33,386 nt of DNA, taken from the NCBI GenBank assembly GCA_959026725.1, contig CAUFMG010000021.1, forward strand, positions 1-33,386. The letters are read 5' to 3'. Positions 7,465-16,925 of the stretch are shown one piece after another. Position 1 is the stretch's first letter. Each line of letters begins with the position of its first letter. The DNA is from an uncultured Collinsella sp. GTDB lineage: Bacteria > Actinomycetota > Coriobacteriia > Coriobacteriales > Coriobacteriaceae. The notes beneath the pieces are model-generated. The model ran no database searches and was not told the DNA's origin. It saw nothing but the letters and a program-made list of their open reading frames with translations. Made by a program: the position numbers and the translations under genes.

Positions 7465-7690
7465 GGGCAAAAAATGGCAAATATGAGTACTGTTGCTGGC
7501 GTAGTCTCATATCGAGCTTACAAGATAATAGGCATAACAGCAAATATGTTCATTAACGTTGGCACACAGAAGCATGTTAACGGGCGTTTTGATTAATTTG
7601 AAGGCGTATAGAAGCCGCAAAGAGGTCATTTGAGGCGGTTTTGGCTGCTACTAAAAATGTAACAGTACTCATATTTGACCTTTTTTGGCC
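7465..7690. mobile_element. MITE-like element, 226 bp with 30-bp terminal inverted repeats
   Basis: The ends 7465-7494 and 7661-7690 are inverted repeats matching at 27 of 30 positions, with a perfect 17-bp core CAAATATGAGTACTGTT (7478-7494). The interior is clearly AT-richer than the flanks and has no credible ORF or transposase. Size, ends and lack of coding capacity fit a non-autonomous miniature element. I saw no convincing target-site duplication. It lies between the ABC exporter terminator and the DAHP synthase gene. An alternative is a long regulatory cruciform. Confidence 0.6.
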
Positions 7691-7751
7691 ACAGGGTCCG
7701 GAAGGGGCTGTCAATCGGGCCCCAAGAGAGCTAATTCGAGTGCCGTGGACG

Positions 7752-7787
7752 AAAAAACGGGGGCGCAGGTTGTCCTGCGTCCCCGTT
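7752..7787 (-). terminator. Intrinsic terminator of the ABC exporter operon
   Basis: A 14-bp stem with one mismatch pairs 7756-7769 with 7774-7787, with loop TTGT. On the minus strand the stem is followed by TTTTTT (7752-7757). It stands 32 bases after the stop codon of the minus-strand ABC gene at 7819. Confidence 0.9.
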
Positions 7788-7818
7788 CTCGGGCGTTATT
7801 CGTTCCCTGCAGCAGAAT

Positions 7819-9675
7819 TTACGCCGCCTCGTCGAATTGCGAGTTATATAGGTCGGCGTAGAAGCCGCCCTGGGCGAGCAACTCGTCGTGCGTGCCCTTC
7901 TCGACGATATCGCCGTCGCGAATCACCAAGATCACGTCGGCGTTGCGGATCGTGGACAGGCGGTGCGCGATGACAAAGCTGGTGCGGCCCTGCATCAGCG
8001 CATCCATGGCGCGCTGAATGAGCTCCTCGGTACGGGTATCGACGTTGGAAGTCGCCTCGTCCAGAATCAGTGCCGGGCGGTCGGCCAAAATGGCACGGGC
8101 GATGGTCACGAGCTGGCGCTGACCCTGCGATAGGTTGGTGCCCTCCTCGTTGATCATAAAGTCGTAGCCACCGGCGAGCGTATGAATAAAGTGGTCGCAG
8201 CGTGCGGCGCGCGCAGCGGCCTCGACCTCGGCATCGCTCGCGTCGGGGCGTCCGTAGCGGATGTTCTCGCGGATGGTGCCGTTAAACAGCCAGGTGTCCT
8301 GCAGCACCATGGCAAACTCGCCGCGCAGTGCCGCGCGGTCCCAGTCGCGCACATCGACGCCCTCGACACGCAGCGAGCCGCCGTCCACGTCGTAGAAGCG
8401 CTGCAGCAGCTTAATGAGCGTGGTCTTGCCGGCGCCGGTGGGGCCGACGATGGCGATGGTCTGGCCGGGCTGCGCCTCGCAGCTAAAGTCGTGGATGATG
8501 GTCTTGTCGGGCGTGTAGCCAAACTTGACATGGTCAAACACCACGTGGCCGGGGCGCTTCTCGGGAATCTGCGCGTCGGCCTTCTGCTCCTCCTCGGGCG
8601 CGGCCAGGAACTCAAACACGCGCTCGGTGGCGGCGGCCATCGACTGCATCGTGTTGCTCACGTTGCCCAGCTGCTGCACGGGTTGCGTAAAGTTTCGAAC
8701 GTACTGGATAAAGCTCTGGATGTCGCCGGGCGTGGCATTGCCGGTCAGCGCGAGCTGCGCGCCCACCACGACGACGCCCACGTAGCCCATGTTGCCCACC
8801 AAGCTCATAAGCGGCATCATCAGGCCCGACAGGAACTGCGAGCGCCAGCCACTAATAAAGAGACGGTCGTTTTGACGGTCGAACTCTTCAATCGAGGCCT
8901 CGGCGCGGTCGAACACCTGAATGACGTTCTGGCCGGCAAAGTCCTCCTCGATAATGCCGTTGACGGCGCCCAGAACCTGCTGTTGCTCGCGGAAGTACGG
9001 CTGCGAGAAGTGAATCATCACGGTCAGGATAATCGCGGCGGCCGGCAGCGTGAGCACGGTGACGCCGGTAAGCGGCAGGCTGATCGAAAGCATCATGACG
9101 AGCACGCCGATAATCTGCGTCACCGACGTGATGAGCTGTGTCACGCTCTGGTTGAGCGACTGACCCAGCGTATCGACGTCGTTGGTGATGCGGCTGAGCA
9201 CGTCTCCCTTGCTGTGGCCGTTGAAGTAACTCATCGGCACGACGGCAATCTTGGCGGCGATTTCCTTGCGCATGCGGTAGCAGATCTTTTGCGTGACGCC
9301 GGTCATGAGCCAGCCCTGGACCAGGCTGCAGACAGAGCTCGCCAGATACAGGCAGAGCAAAAAGCCGAGCGTCTTGGCGATCCAGTCAAAGTCAACGTCG
9401 CCGGTGCCGTTGACCTTGGCGACCAGGCCTTCGAACAGCTTGGTCGTAACCTGGCCGAGCACCTTGGGTCCCACAATGTTAAAGATGACCGAGCACACGG
9501 CAAAGGCGACGGCGGCAAACACGGCAATCTTGTGCTGGCCGATATAGCCGAGCAGCTGCCTCATGGTGCCCTTAAAGTCCTTGGCCTTTTCGCCGCGACG
9601 CATGCCGCCCATGCGGCCCATGGGACCACGCTGGCGGGTGGGCTTGGGAATCTGAGTCTTGGTCTCGTCTGCCAT
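7819..9675 (-). CDS. ABC exporter half-transporter, subunit with consensus ATPase site
   Basis: A 618-aa protein with a type-I exporter membrane domain (about 40-340, six membrane segments) and a C-terminal ATPase domain. The ATPase shows Walker A GPTGAGKTT, signature LSQGQ, Walker B ALILDEATSNVD with the catalytic Glu, and switch His in AHRLST. A basic, Gly/Met-rich N-terminal tail (to about residue 30) precedes the first segment. It is the second half of a heterodimer with the gene upstream, with which its start overlaps in TAATG. With the MarR gene in front this looks like a drug, lipid or peptide exporter of the BmrCD/LmrCD/TM287-288 type; the substrate is unknown. A strong terminator follows. 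Confidence 0.92.
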   Translation of the reverse strand: MADETKTQIPKPTRQRGPMGRMGGMRRGEKAKDFKGTMRQLLGYIGQHKIAVFAAVAFAVCSVIFNIVGPKVLGQVTTKLFEGLVAKVNGTGDVDFDWIAKTLGFLLCLYLASSVCSLVQGWLMTGVTQKICYRMRKEIAAKIAVVPMSYFNGHSKGDVLSRITNDVDTLGQSLNQSVTQLITSVTQIIGVLVMMLSISLPLTGVTVLTLPAAAIILTVMIHFSQPYFREQQQVLGAVNGIIEEDFAGQNVIQVFDRAEASIEEFDRQNDRLFISGWRSQFLSGLMMPLMSLVGNMGYVGVVVVGAQLALTGNATPGDIQSFIQYVRNFTQPVQQLGNVSNTMQSMAAATERVFEFLAAPEEEQKADAQIPEKRPGHVVFDHVKFGYTPDKTIIHDFSCEAQPGQTIAIVGPTGAGKTTLIKLLQRFYDVDGGSLRVEGVDVRDWDRAALRGEFAMVLQDTWLFNGTIRENIRYGRPDASDAEVEAAARAARCDHFIHTLAGGYDFMINEEGTNLSQGQRQLVTIARAILADRPALILDEATSNVDTRTEELIQRAMDALMQGRTSFVIAHRLSTIRNADVILVIRDGDIVEKGTHDELLAQGGFYADLYNSQFDEAA

Positions 9676-12044
9676 TAGCGCTCGCCTCCTTCCATGACGG
9701 CTGCAATTTCTTCTTGGGTAAGCCCCAGCTCCTCGGCGGAAAGCTGCGACTGTGCGATCTCCAGGTACGCCGGGCAGCTGCGCAGCAGCTCCTTGTGCGT
9801 GCCGGTGCCCACTACGTGGCCGTCGTCGAGCACGATGATCTGGTCGGCGTGCATGATGGTCGCGATGCGCTGGGCCACGACCACGAGCGCGGCGTCGGTA
9901 ACGTTTTTGGCCAGCTCCTCGCGTAGGCGCGCGTCGGTCTTGTAGTCGAGGGCACTAAACGAGTCATCGAACACCACGACCTCGGGCTTTTTGGCCAACG
10001 CGCGGGCGATGGCCAGACGCTGGCGCTGACCACCCGAAACATTGGAGCCGCCCTGGCTGATGGGGGAGTCGTAGCCGCCCTCGCGCTCGGCGATAAAGTC
10101 CTCCGCCTGGGCGACGCGTGCTGCCTGGCGCATATCCTCGTCACTCACCATGTCGCCGGCAAACTTGAGGTTGCTCTCGACGGTACCCGAGAACAGACGA
10201 CCCTGCTGCGGAATATAACCGATGCGGCGGCGCAGCTCAGAGAGGGTCATGTCGCGCACGTCGATGCCGTCGAGCGAAATGCTGCCGCCCGTGACGTCGT
10301 ACAGGCGCGGAATCAACTGTACAAGCGTGGACTTGCCCGAACCCGTTGAGCCAATAATGCCGAGCATCTGGCCGGCGTGCGTGGTGAAGTTTACGCCGCT
10401 AATGACGTCGGCGCGGGCATCGGGATACTGGAAGCTCACGTCACGGAAGGTGAGCTCACCGCGCGGCGCGCTGGCAGCAGGCAATTTGGGTGAGACAGGG
10501 TCGTTGATGCTCGTGGGGCAGGTGATGACCTCTTCCACGCGCTCGGCTGCGACCTCGGCACGGGGCAGGATGACCGAAACCATGGTGAGGATCATAAACG
10601 CCATGACGATCTGCATGGTGTAGGAGATAAACGCCATCATGTTGCCGACCTGCATCACGCCGTCGGACACGCCCTGCGCGCCAAACCAGACGATAAGCAC
10701 GGTGATGCAGTTCATGACGAGCATCATGAGCGGCATCATAAAGCTCATGGCGCGGTTGGTGTAGAGCTGTGTGGTCATCAGGTCGAGCGAAGCCTTGTCA
10801 AAACGCTCGAGCTCATGCTCTTCGCGGTTGAACGAACGGATAGGCATAAGGCCGTCGAGCAGCTCGCGGGCGGTAAGGTTCACACGGTCCACAAAGCTCT
10901 GCATCTTTTTGAACTTGGGCATGGTGAGGCCCATAAGCACGCCGACGACGGCCGAGACCGCGATGATGGCCACGGCGATGGTCCACTCTAGGCCGGTATG
11001 GTTGGCCAGGACGCGCATGACGGCGACGATGCCCATGACGGGGGCCATCAGACACATGCGGATAAACAGGGTTGCGGCCATCTGGATCTGCTGAATGTCG
11101 TTGGTGCAGCGGGTGATGAGCGAGGCCTGGCTAAACTTGCCCACCTCGGCCGGCGAGAAGTGCATAACCTTGTTGAAGGTCTCGCGGCGCAGGTCGCGGG
11201 CGATGGAGCAGGCGGTGCGCGAGGCCACGGCACCGGTCAGGATGGTGGCGACGAGCGAGATCAGGCACAGACCAAACATCGTGGTCGCCATGCGGCCCAG
11301 GTAGGCGTTCTGCACGTCGGCGGGGTCGATGCCCTGCGCCTTGTACTCGTCTTGCACATAGCTCACGGCGCGTTGGGTCACGATGGAGCCCGACATGGAG
11401 CCCATTTTGTCCGCCATATCGTTGGCGCCCTCGACGAGCTTGCCCTGGTCGATTAGGCCGCCTTCAACGCCTAGACGCAGACCCTTCATGGTGATCTTAC
11501 CGCCGTCGGCATCAATCTGCTTTTGCATGTTTTGCGCCGCTGCGGCCTTCTGCTGCATCTCGGCGAGCTGCTCGGGCGTCATCGCCGCCATCTGCTCGGG
11601 GGTGGGCATGGCCTGAGCGGCGCCGTCATCGCTTGCCTCGGTAGATGCGCCGGTCATGTCGCCCATGGAGTTGGCATCGATGCCCTGGTTGAACGAAAGG
11701 ACGACAGTCTCGGGCAGGCTCATGATGTCGGCAATCTTGCCGCCGTCGGAGCGCTCCTCCTCAGTGCCCTTGTACGTTCGAATGCCGTTATTGTCCGCCT
11801 TGCTAAACACGGCCTCCACAGCCTTGGCGTCCTTGGTGCTCATAAAGAGCTCGAGGTCGTCGAGCGATTCGGCGCGAATGGTGTCGGGCACGGGCGAGGC
11901 GATGCCGCCTTGCTGCACGCCCACGTCGACGATGTCGCTCATGTAGGTGGGCAGTGCCAGATCGGCGTTGCAGCTGATTACGATAAGTACGATAGCAGCG
12001 AGCAGTGCCAGGACATGCTTTTTAAAGAGCTTGAGAATCCTCAC
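9675..12044 (-). CDS. ABC exporter half-transporter, degenerate ATPase site and large extracytoplasmic insertion
   Basis: A 789-aa partner of the downstream 618-aa half-transporter. After the first membrane segment (about 10-33) comes an insertion of some 200 residues (about 45-245) rich in Met, Ala and Gln with a repeat-like MPTPEQMAAM and MTPEQLAEM, before the second segment; by topology it should face outside. The ATPase domain has Walker A GSTGSGKST and signature VSGGQ, but Walker B reads VVVFDDSFSALD with Asp for the catalytic Glu, and the switch His is Gln in VVAQRIATI. That is the degenerate site usual in asymmetric heterodimeric exporters. The start is GTG, overlapping the marR stop as GTGA, with AGGAGAG upstream. 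It carries the same operon role as its partner. Confidence 0.9.
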   Translation of the reverse strand: MRILKLFKKHVLALLAAIVLIVISCNADLALPTYMSDIVDVGVQQGGIASPVPDTIRAESLDDLELFMSTKDAKAVEAVFSKADNNGIRTYKGTEEERSDGGKIADIMSLPETVVLSFNQGIDANSMGDMTGASTEASDDGAAQAMPTPEQMAAMTPEQLAEMQQKAAAAQNMQKQIDADGGKITMKGLRLGVEGGLIDQGKLVEGANDMADKMGSMSGSIVTQRAVSYVQDEYKAQGIDPADVQNAYLGRMATTMFGLCLISLVATILTGAVASRTACSIARDLRRETFNKVMHFSPAEVGKFSQASLITRCTNDIQQIQMAATLFIRMCLMAPVMGIVAVMRVLANHTGLEWTIAVAIIAVSAVVGVLMGLTMPKFKKMQSFVDRVNLTARELLDGLMPIRSFNREEHELERFDKASLDLMTTQLYTNRAMSFMMPLMMLVMNCITVLIVWFGAQGVSDGVMQVGNMMAFISYTMQIVMAFMILTMVSVILPRAEVAAERVEEVITCPTSINDPVSPKLPAASAPRGELTFRDVSFQYPDARADVISGVNFTTHAGQMLGIIGSTGSGKSTLVQLIPRLYDVTGGSISLDGIDVRDMTLSELRRRIGYIPQQGRLFSGTVESNLKFAGDMVSDEDMRQAARVAQAEDFIAEREGGYDSPISQGGSNVSGGQRQRLAIARALAKKPEVVVFDDSFSALDYKTDARLREELAKNVTDAALVVVAQRIATIMHADQIIVLDDGHVVGTGTHKELLRSCPAYLEIAQSQLSAEELGLTQEEIAAVMEGGER

Positions 12045-12490
12045 TCGGCATCTCTCCTTTCTTGATTGCGGTCGATAATTTCGTTGGCACGTCTAAGAAG
12101 GCGCACCATCTCTTGGGTATCTGTTTCGCCAAGCTGCTCGAGGAAGGCCGCGGTGCGGTCCTCGAATTCCCGACGTTTGATTTCGATAACCTGGAATCCT
12201 TTGTCGGTCACCGTGACGTGTACGCGACGACGGTCGGTCTTTGAGTGCTCGCGCTCGACCCAGCCCTTGGCCTCGAGGGCGCGCAGGATATTGGCGATGC
12301 GGGCGCTCGAGACCCAGGCACGATCGGCGAGTTCGCTCGGCGTGAGCGAGCCGCCGGCGCGCATGAGGGCGCGCATGACGGCCATCTCGCCACCCAGAGC
12401 CTGGTCGGCAAAGCGCGAAACGCGCTGGTGCATGCTGCCAAACTCGGTAAAGAGCTGACGCCCAAGTTCACGGAAATCGGTATCTTCCAC
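12041..12490 (-). CDS. MarR-family transcriptional regulator
   Basis: A 149-aa winged-helix regulator. The DNA-binding part (about 45-100) shows the MarR pattern LTPSELADRAWVSSARIANI followed by LEAKGWVEREHSKTDRRR and a wing VHVTVTDKG, flanked by dimerisation helices. It is first in the minus-strand operon and overlaps the next gene by four bases, so it very likely controls the ABC exporter and itself. The start is GTG at 12490 with AGGGG six to seven bases upstream. An inverted repeat across the start codon is a candidate operator. The ligand is unknown. Confidence 0.9.
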   Translation of the reverse strand: MEDTDFRELGRQLFTEFGSMHQRVSRFADQALGGEMAVMRALMRAGGSLTPSELADRAWVSSARIANILRALEAKGWVEREHSKTDRRRVHVTVTDKGFQVIEIKRREFEDRTAAFLEQLGETDTQEMVRLLRRANEIIDRNQERRDAE

Positions 12491-12536
12491 CGAAAACCCC
12501 TAACACTAGAAACTATTTTCGGTGAAAGATGATACC
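12479..12536 (-). promoter_or_regulatory. Candidate MarR operator over its own start codon
   Basis: CACCGAAAA (12488-12496) and TTTTCGGTG (12516-12524) are perfect half-sites about 28 bp apart centre to centre. Outer GGTATC (12479-12484) and GATACC (12531-12536) extend the symmetry. The position, covering start codon and leader, suits autorepression. It is wider than the compact palindromes of many MarR proteins, so two dimers or an mRNA hairpin are alternatives. Confidence 0.5.
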
Positions 12537-12556
12537 CCTGCACGCGCGCTCTATAC

Positions 12557-12663
12557 GGTAGATTTTGGGACATGCCTAGAAAACTACCTTTAGGCGACCT
12601 CCGTACACCGTCGGTGCCAGTAAAGTTTGGGGTAGATCGTTGGGCATGTCCCAAAGCCTACTC
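12557..12663. repeat. Inverted pair of hairpin repeats with GGGACATGCC centre
   Basis: The first unit pairs GGTAG-TTTT (12557-12566, one bulged A) with AAAACTACC (12580-12588) around loop GGGACATGCCTAG. A second, more degenerate unit lies inverted at 12631-12663 with GTAG/CTAC ends and TTGGG/CCCAA. Between them TTTGGGACATGCC (12565-12577) and GGCATGTCCCAAA (12643-12655) form a perfect 13-bp inverted repeat. A third relative with a perfect stem is at 32189-32220. Confidence 0.7.
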
Positions 12664-12782
12664 AGAGGCGCTTTACCCTGCTAAAGCTGGCATAACAGCT
12701 AGAGTGAACGTCGTACAAAGGCAAGGAAAAATACCAAACAAATCGGTGAACGGTAGTTGTTCGCGCTCGCATTTCCTGCGGA

Positions 12783-13040
12783 TTTGTTAAAAATGCCCTA
12801 ATGGTATAAAAAAAGAAACATATAACAGCCCTGATGAAGGGGGTGGCTATGTTATCCTTCTCAAACGGGTGAAATCTTGGGTTTTGGGTTGCAGTTCCAA
12901 GGTGGACAAACGTTTTTCCCTGTACCAACGTGTGGTGAAGAACGGAAGAAGCCGGTAGTGCAAGCCGATAATTCAAGAATTCAATAAGTAGCGGTGTGAG
13001 AGAGCGCCGCATTACACGTAACTAGGAGCGTGGTTACACA
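12783..13040 (+). promoter_or_regulatory. Candidate promoter and about 225-base leader of pflB
   Basis: TTGTTA (12784-12789) and TATAAA (12805-12810) resemble a sigma-70 promoter with a short 15-base spacer. If it is used, the pflB transcript has an unusually long untranslated leader. Within it, ATAACAGCC (about 12822-12830) pairs with GGCTATGTTAT (about 12845-12855) with one bulge, and just before the gene GTAAC (about 13019-13023) can pair with GTTAC (about 13034-13038), placing the ribosome binding site AGGAG in the loop. No known riboswitch was recognised. Confidence 0.4.
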
Positions 13041-15092
<2,052 letters not shown>

Positions 15093-15093
15093 C

Positions 15094-15154
15094 TATTGTT
15101 AGTGCTATACTAACAATAACGATTACTGATTAGCGCGCCGGTTTCGGCCGGCGC
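15094..15154 (+). other. Two hairpins between the PFL core and radical-domain genes
   Basis: A perfect 10-bp stem TATTGTTAGT (15094-15103) and ACTAACAATA (15109-15118) with loop GCTAT starts two bases after the pflB stop codon. A second stem GCGCCGG (15135-15141) and CCGGCGC (15148-15154) follows. Neither has a T-tract. They may set the relative amounts of the two PFL parts through mRNA processing or partial attenuation. Confidence 0.6.
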
Positions 15155-15177
15155 CTATCGATCGAAGGAGACACATT

Positions 15178-15429
15178 ATGAAGGTTTCTGAAGTTTCCGA
15201 GACTCAGGCCGATAACCTGGTCCACATGCTCGACGCTTACGCCGAGAAGGGTGGCCATCACCTGAACATCAACGTCTTCAACCGTGAGACGTTGCTCGAT
15301 GCTCAGGCTCACCCCGAGAAGTACCCGCAGCTGACCATCCGCGTTTCCGGCTATGCCGTGAACTTCCACACGCTCACCAAGGAGCAGCAGGACGAGGTCA
15401 TTTCGCGTACCTTCCACGACAAGTTCTAA
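15178..15429 (+). CDS. Stand-alone glycyl-radical domain of pyruvate formate-lyase
   Basis: An 83-aa protein matching the C-terminal end of PFL and the autonomous glycyl radical cofactor GrcA/YfiD: GGHHLNINVFNRETLLDA and then TIRVSGYAVNF with the radical Gly58, ending TKEQQDEVISRTF. The first 13 or so residues are an extension not found at this point in fused PFL. In E. coli GrcA repairs an oxygen-damaged full-length PFL; here the upstream core has no radical domain, so this protein is probably an obligate subunit. AAGGAG precedes the ATG at good spacing. The same operon as pflB is likely, with 85 bases between. It would be the target of the PflA activase at 22654-23472. Confidence 0.93.
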   Translation: MKVSEVSETQADNLVHMLDAYAEKGGHHLNINVFNRETLLDAQAHPEKYPQLTIRVSGYAVNFHTLTKEQQDEVISRTFHDKF

Positions 15430-15451
15430 AGGGGTTTAACTCCCGCAGGAT

Positions 15452-15581
15452 CGCCGGGCCGCTTTGGGTTACTTTCCAAAACGTCCTCGGACATGCAAAG
15501 GGCTCCGCTGCGCGCTTCGCGCGGCGGAGCCCTTTGCGTCCTGCGGAAATGTTTTGGAAAGTAACCCAAAGCGGCCCGGCG
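15452..15581. repeat. Giant double-stem palindrome with conserved internal loops (copy 1)
   Basis: The outer arms 15452-15482 and 15551-15581 are perfectly complementary over 31 bp. Inside are a 12-base left loop GTCCTCGGACAT (15483-15494), a perfect 14-bp stem (15495-15508 with 15524-15537), a 15-base apex that itself pairs CGCGC/GCGCG around TTC, and a 13-base right loop GTCCTGCGGAAAT (15538-15550). The copy at 27935-28061, inverted, has the same internal loops but different arms. It lies between the PFL radical-domain gene and the LacI gene. No T-tract follows, so it is not a simple terminator. Confidence 0.9.
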
Positions 15582-15694
15582 GGGGTCCTGTGTAGTCACC
15601 CTTTAGGCGGAACTCTCCTATTTATTTGGATGAGTCGTTTACTTACTTGTACTGTTACCGTCTTCCCGCTGTTGTTGGGGTATGCTTTGTTCGT

Positions 15695-15713
15695 ATGTAA
15701 ACGTATGACATGT
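15695..15713 (+). promoter_or_regulatory. Candidate LacI-type operator upstream of the regulator gene
   Basis: GTAAACGTATGACATG (15697-15712) resembles the AAACG-TTGACATATG sites in front of the GH32 operon. It lies about 20 bases before the LacI start codon, suggesting autoregulation. TATGCT (15681-15686) just upstream could be the -10 element. Confidence 0.55.
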
Positions 15714-15730
15714 TGATGGGGGAGGGTGCT

Positions 15731-16741
15731 ATGGCTCGCGAGAGTGCTCGTTCTAAGGATACGGCTAAGCCTGGCATCAAGGAAGTTGCAGCGGTGGCGG
15801 GGGTTTCGCCTACTACGGTATCTCGTGTGCTTAATAATCGCGGCTACATTAGCCAGGAAACCCGCGATAAAGTCCATGCGGCGATGGAGCGCATCAATTA
15901 CACGCCCAACGATATCGCCCGTGCCATGCTCAATGGCCGCCTGAACCTTATCGGCATGATTGTTCCCTTTGTGAGCAGCCCGTTCCATGCTCAGGTTGTG
16001 CAGGCGGTCGAGCGCACGTTGGCGGAAAACGGCTTTAAGATGTTGCTGTGCAACAGCGCCAATCGACCTGATCTTGAGCGTTCCTATATCGACATGCTCC
16101 GCCGCAATATGGTCGACGGCGTCATCGTCAACTCCCTCAATATCGGTGCCGAGGCGTATGCCGAGATGGGCTTGAGTCTGGTTGGTATCGACTGCGACCT
16201 TGGCGAAGCCTCTGTTCAGATTGCGAGCGACAGCTATAGCATCGGCGAACTTGCCACGCGTCGCCTGATCGATGACGGATGTTCACGCATCCTGTGCCTG
16301 CGCAGCAATAGCCGCATGCGCATGCCTGCCAATAAGCGTACCGATGCCTACCTCGATGTTGTTGAGCAGGCCGGTTTGCCCGCGCTTGTCCGTGAGGTTG
16401 AGTTCGTTAAGCCCGACGACGAAAAGAGCGCGGTCGTTGCGAAGATCCTCGATGAGAACCCCGATATTGACGGCATCTTTGCGGGAGACGACACGATGGC
16501 GGCTATCTGTCTTAACGTGATGAAGCAGCGCGGCTTGAGCGCTCCGGGCGATATTAAGGTCGTGGGCGCGGATGGTGCCCGCCGCACTATGACGTTTATG
16601 CCTGACTTAACAACCGTACGCCAAGATATCGATCGCATCGGAGAGCTCGCGGCGCAATCCATCATTGCTCTTATTAACGGCGAAAAGCCCGAATCGAATA
16701 TCAAGCTCCCCGTTGAACTCATTGAGGGTAAAACCGCGTAG
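15731..16741 (+). CDS. LacI-family regulator of the sucrose/fructan operon
   Basis: A 336-aa regulator with an N-terminal LacI helix-turn-helix and hinge (about 16-70: GIKEVAAVAGVSPTTVSRVL, then NYTPNDIARAM) and a periplasmic-binding-protein-like effector domain ending near residue 335. I chose ATG 15731 because GGGGGAGG lies six bases before it; an in-frame ATG at 15710 lacks this. It precedes the GH32-PTS-GH32 operon, and four similar candidate operators lie at 15695, 16794, 16845 and 16862, so it probably represses both itself and the operon until a sugar or sugar phosphate binds. Confidence 0.92.
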   Translation: MARESARSKDTAKPGIKEVAAVAGVSPTTVSRVLNNRGYISQETRDKVHAAMERINYTPNDIARAMLNGRLNLIGMIVPFVSSPFHAQVVQAVERTLAENGFKMLLCNSANRPDLERSYIDMLRRNMVDGVIVNSLNIGAEAYAEMGLSLVGIDCDLGEASVQIASDSYSIGELATRRLIDDGCSRILCLRSNSRMRMPANKRTDAYLDVVEQAGLPALVREVEFVKPDDEKSAVVAKILDENPDIDGIFAGDDTMAAICLNVMKQRGLSAPGDIKVVGADGARRTMTFMPDLTTVRQDIDRIGELAAQSIIALINGEKPESNIKLPVELIEGKTA

Positions 16742-16793
16742 TTCATCCCGTGCCAAAAGAATTCCTCAAACACCTCTGATGACCGTTCGCCGG

Positions 16794-16882
16794 CATATGT
16801 CAACCGTTTGCCGACGACTGGAACTGCGAAAAGACGTATTGGTGTGAAAACGTTTGACATATGAAAACGATTGACATATCTT
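16794..16882 (+). promoter_or_regulatory. Promoter and three LacI-type operators of the GH32-PTS operon
   Basis: Three related sites carry the core AACGNTTGACATAT: 16794-16812 (inverted), 16845-16863 and 16862-16880. TTGACA within the second (16854-16859) is followed after 17 bases by TATCTT (16877-16882), a plausible sigma-70 promoter directly overlapped by operators. The inverted site is about 50 bp away, a spacing that could support looping. Confidence 0.7.
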
Positions 16883-16925
16883 GCAGTTGTACCGAGTTAG
16901 TATCTCGTGAGAAAGGAAGTCTCGG

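Noticed and set aside
8182..9678. 498-aa plus-strand open frame over the ABC subunit
   Set aside because: Composition is His/Ala/Asp/Gly-rich antisense of a clear ABC protein; no family motif.
15534..15716. 60-aa ORF and its antisense over the giant palindrome
   Set aside because: They read through the inverted repeat arms, lack ribosome binding sites and have no coding-like composition.
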